A DNA stretch of 7,122 nucleotides from Actinomycetota bacterium (lineage in GTDB: Bacteria; Actinomycetota; Acidimicrobiia; Acidimicrobiales; Iamiaceae): the NCBI GenBank assembly GCA_018268545.1, contig JAFDWI010000049.1, positions 1 through 7,122 of the forward strand. Direction: 5' to 3'. The notes below the pieces were generated by a model that had not been told where the DNA came from, ran no database searches, and worked only from the letters and a program-made list of their open reading frames with translations. This document shows positions 5,948 to 7,122 of the stretch, in pieces. Both the position numbers and the translations under genes were made by a program. Positions within the stretch are counted from its first letter, which is position 1, and every line of letters begins with the position of its first letter.

Positions 5948-6481
5948 ATGATTTCGGTTCAGCATGGACGGCGGATCGCCACTGCGGCGCTCGGTGCGAT
6001 CCTCGCCATCGGCGCAACATCGTGCGGCGCCGCCGCGAACAAGGTCGCCGACAAGGCCGTCGAGCACGAGACCGGTGCGAAGGTCGACTCGAAGAACGGC
6101 AACGTCAACATCAAGACCAAGGACGGCGAATTCTCGACGCAGTCGACCAAGGAGCTCCCGAGCGGATGGCCATCGGACATCCTCGCGGTGCCACACGGCT
6201 TCACCGTCAGCAACGTCACCCAGACCAAGACGGCCCAGGGCGCAGCACAGCTGGTCACCGCCACGGGCAAGGGTGAGGCGGGCGCGTTGGTCGACTCGTT
6301 CGCGAAGCAGTTCAAGGCCAAGGGCCTCGACGTCAGCATGCAGACGACCTCGGGCGACGGCGGCATGGTCATCGCGCAGAAGGACGACAACAGCTACAGC
6401 GTCACGATCTCCCAGGAAGGTGACGGACTCTCGTTGCTGATGTCGTACACGAAGTCGCCGTCGTCGACGACGACGGGCTGA
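5948..6481 (+). CDS. Small secreted lipoprotein of unknown function
   Basis: Protein of 177 residues. The first 26 form a lipoprotein signal: basic start with GRR (7-9), hydrophobic core ATAALGAILAIG (11-22), and lipobox A23-T24-S25-C26, so C26 would be lipidated and anchor the protein outside the membrane. The mature part begins with a charged linker (about 27-66), then LPSGWPSDILAVPHG (70-84), a Pro-spaced pattern seen in various small bacterial lipoproteins of unknown function. An alpha-beta domain follows, with an amphipathic helix at GALVDSFAKQFKAKG (112-126) and strands around VSMQTT, GMVIAQ and SYSVTISQ, ending in a Ser/Thr tail. AAGGAG at 5935-5940 supports the start. The gene is divergent from the LLM gene and ends 87 nt before the Rieske gene, whose inverted repeat begins 18 nt after its stop. 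The lipoprotein call is good; no function can be given. Confidence 0.85.
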   Translation: MISVQHGRRIATAALGAILAIGATSCGAAANKVADKAVEHETGAKVDSKNGNVNIKTKDGEFSTQSTKELPSGWPSDILAVPHGFTVSNVTQTKTAQGAAQLVTATGKGEAGALVDSFAKQFKAKGLDVSMQTTSGDGGMVIAQKDDNSYSVTISQEGDGLSLLMSYTKSPSSTTTG

Positions 6482-6518
6482 CGCAAACACAGGGATGGCC
6501 TCCGAGCGGTTCAGGCGC

Positions 6519-6524
6519 TAAAGT
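6519..6524 (+). promoter_or_regulatory. Possible -10 box of the Rieske gene promoter
   Basis: TAAAGT matches TANNNT and would start transcription near 6531, inside the operator at 6524-6537. A second candidate, TAGTTT at 6536-6541, overlaps the other end of the operator. Neither has a clear -35. With either box the operator would block RNA polymerase when occupied. Confidence 0.35.
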
Positions 6525-6537
6525 GAAACGTGTTCTA
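6524..6537 (+). promoter_or_regulatory. KstR-like TetR-family operator
   Basis: TGAAACGTGTTCTA matches every fixed position of the KstR consensus as I know it from mycobacteria, TnnAACnnGTTnnA: T6524, AAC 6527-6529, GTT 6532-6534, A6537. KstR is a TetR-family repressor of cholesterol catabolism genes, released by a steroid CoA thioester. The site lies 31 nt before the ATG of a Rieske oxygenase resembling the steroid hydroxylase KshA, so the location agrees with the match. Another TetR-family regulator with AAC/GTT half-sites is possible. Confidence 0.6.
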
Positions 6538-6568
6538 GTTTTCACACCCTGAACCCTCGGAGTGCTCC

Positions 6569-7122
6569 ATGACCCGTTTCCCGTTCGAAGGATCGCGTTA
6601 CCCGTACCCGGTGCCCTATGGCTGGTTCCAGGTCGGTTGGCCCGAGGACTTCCCCATCGGCAAGGCAAAGCCGCTGTACTACTTCGGCAAGCACCTCGTC
6701 GGCTGGCGGGACGAGGACGGTGTGGCGCACGTCCAGGACGCGTTCTGTCCGCACCTCGGTGCCCACTTCGGCCACGGGGGCACGGTCCACGGCTGTGAAC
6801 TCCGCTGTCCGTTCCACGGCTGGCGGTTCAACGGCGAGGGCGAATGCACCGACATTCCCTACGCGGACCGGATCAACAAGAAGGGTCGGATCCGCACCTA
6901 TCCGACCATCGAGCGCAACGGGCTCGTACTGACGTGGTACCACCCGAACCAGGAACCCCCGATGTGGGACGTCCCCGAGGTGCCCCAGTTCAACGATCCC
7001 GAAGGCCATGACACCTCGATCCACCGCAGCTTCGAGGTCGCCGCGTGTTGGCAGGAAGTGGCCGAGAACGGTGTTGATTCCGCGCACTTCCGGTACGTCC
7101 ACAACACCGCCGCCGTTCCCGA
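6569..7122 (+). CDS. Rieske non-heme iron oxygenase, KshA-like (partial, 3' end outside window)
   Basis: The first 184 codons of a Rieske oxygenase alpha subunit; the frame is still open at the window edge. The start is ATG 6569 with GGAG at 6559-6562. The Rieske [2Fe-2S] ligands are C60-P-H62 and C80-P-F-H83, with 17 residues between the pairs, as expected. The catalytic domain begins with ENGVDSAHFRYVH (166-178): N167, bridging D170, and mononuclear iron ligands H173 and H178. The third iron ligand would lie beyond the window. Together with RYPYPVPYGWFQVGW near the start and NGEGECTDIPYADR (88-101), this resembles 3-ketosteroid 9-alpha-hydroxylase KshA and related terpenoid or steroid hydroxylases, which need a separate reductase and act in the cytosol. 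The KstR-like operator at 6524-6537 supports a steroid role. The enzyme class is secure; steroid substrate is an inference and other hydrophobic substrates are possible. Confidence 0.92.
   Translation, partial: MTRFPFEGSRYPYPVPYGWFQVGWPEDFPIGKAKPLYYFGKHLVGWRDEDGVAHVQDAFCPHLGAHFGHGGTVHGCELRCPFHGWRFNGEGECTDIPYADRINKKGRIRTYPTIERNGLVLTWYHPNQEPPMWDVPEVPQFNDPEGHDTSIHRSFEVAACWQEVAENGVDSAHFRYVHNTAAVP

Larger units (their letters stand above)
6500..6562 (+). repeat. 15-bp interrupted inverted repeat spanning the Rieske gene control region
   Basis: Left arm 6500-6515 pairs with right arm 6548-6562: CTCCGAG (6500-6506) with CTCGGAG (6556-6562), then GGTTCAGG (6508-6515) with CCTGAACC (6548-6555), with only C6507 unpaired. 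The 32-nt interior carries two -10-like boxes and the KstR-like operator, and a second dyad GTGAAA (6523-6528)/TTTCAC (6540-6545). The right arm contains GGAG (6559-6562), the likely ribosome binding site of the Rieske gene. In a transcript reading through from the lipoprotein gene it would form a hairpin hiding that site and could also mark the lipoprotein transcript's 3' end. Confidence 0.7.

Noticed and set aside
5844..6020. N-terminal extension of the LLM oxidoreductase
   Set aside because: The family N-terminus begins exactly at ATG 5843; the added residues are low-complexity and would overlap the lipoprotein gene and its promoter.
6459..6472. Perfect 14-nt palindrome CGTCGTCGACGACG near the end of the lipoprotein gene
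   Set aside because: It is produced by the codon run TCG TCG ACG ACG encoding Ser-Ser-Thr-Thr, so repeated codon choice explains it.

Overview
The window looks like chromosomal DNA from a high-GC actinobacterium, and my best guess is a marine or soil Acidimicrobiia-type lineage. The grounds are strongly GC-biased third codon positions, a PIN-PhoH (PhoH2-type) ATPase, an F420-dependent LLM-class oxidoreductase of the Rv3520c type, a KshA-like Rieske oxygenase behind a KstR-like operator, and apparently leaderless starts placed 7-8 nt after a TANNNT -10 box. The taxonomic call is inference from gene content. No RNA gene, insertion sequence, CRISPR array or phage gene was seen.

Layout. Bases 1-240 are a palindrome-rich leader. 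Bases 241-1626 (+) encode a PIN-PhoH RNA helicase/nuclease, followed by a strong GC hairpin. Bases 1720-2499 (+) encode a DnaQ/YprB-like (DEDD, RNase H fold) exonuclease-like protein in which the motif II aspartate is alanine. Bases 2624-3151 (+) encode a 175-residue protein I do not recognise. Bases 3162-4775 (+) encode a Tat-exported D-aminoacylase-type amidohydrolase that has lost the HxH metal motif. Its apparent GTG start follows the previous stop codon, and that TAG stop also reads as the -10 box of a leaderless promoter. It converges on 4809-5843 (-), the LLM oxidoreductase. A divergent promoter region at 5844-5947 separates that gene from a small lipoprotein at 5948-6481 (+). Bases 6569-7122 (+) are the first 184 codons of a Rieske non-heme iron oxygenase that runs off the window.

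How the genes fit together. The left part pairs an RNA-acting PIN-PhoH protein with a nuclease-fold protein, which may be a nucleic-acid processing neighbourhood, though the two are separated by a hairpin and may be independent units. The right part looks like the edge of a steroid or lipid catabolic region: a Rieske hydroxylase with a perfect match to the KstR consensus in its promoter, and an F420 oxidoreductase of a type found in the mycobacterial cholesterol region. The most notable structure is the 87-nt gap before the Rieske gene. There the 14-nt operator sits at the centre of a 15-bp interrupted inverted repeat whose right arm covers the ribosome binding site.
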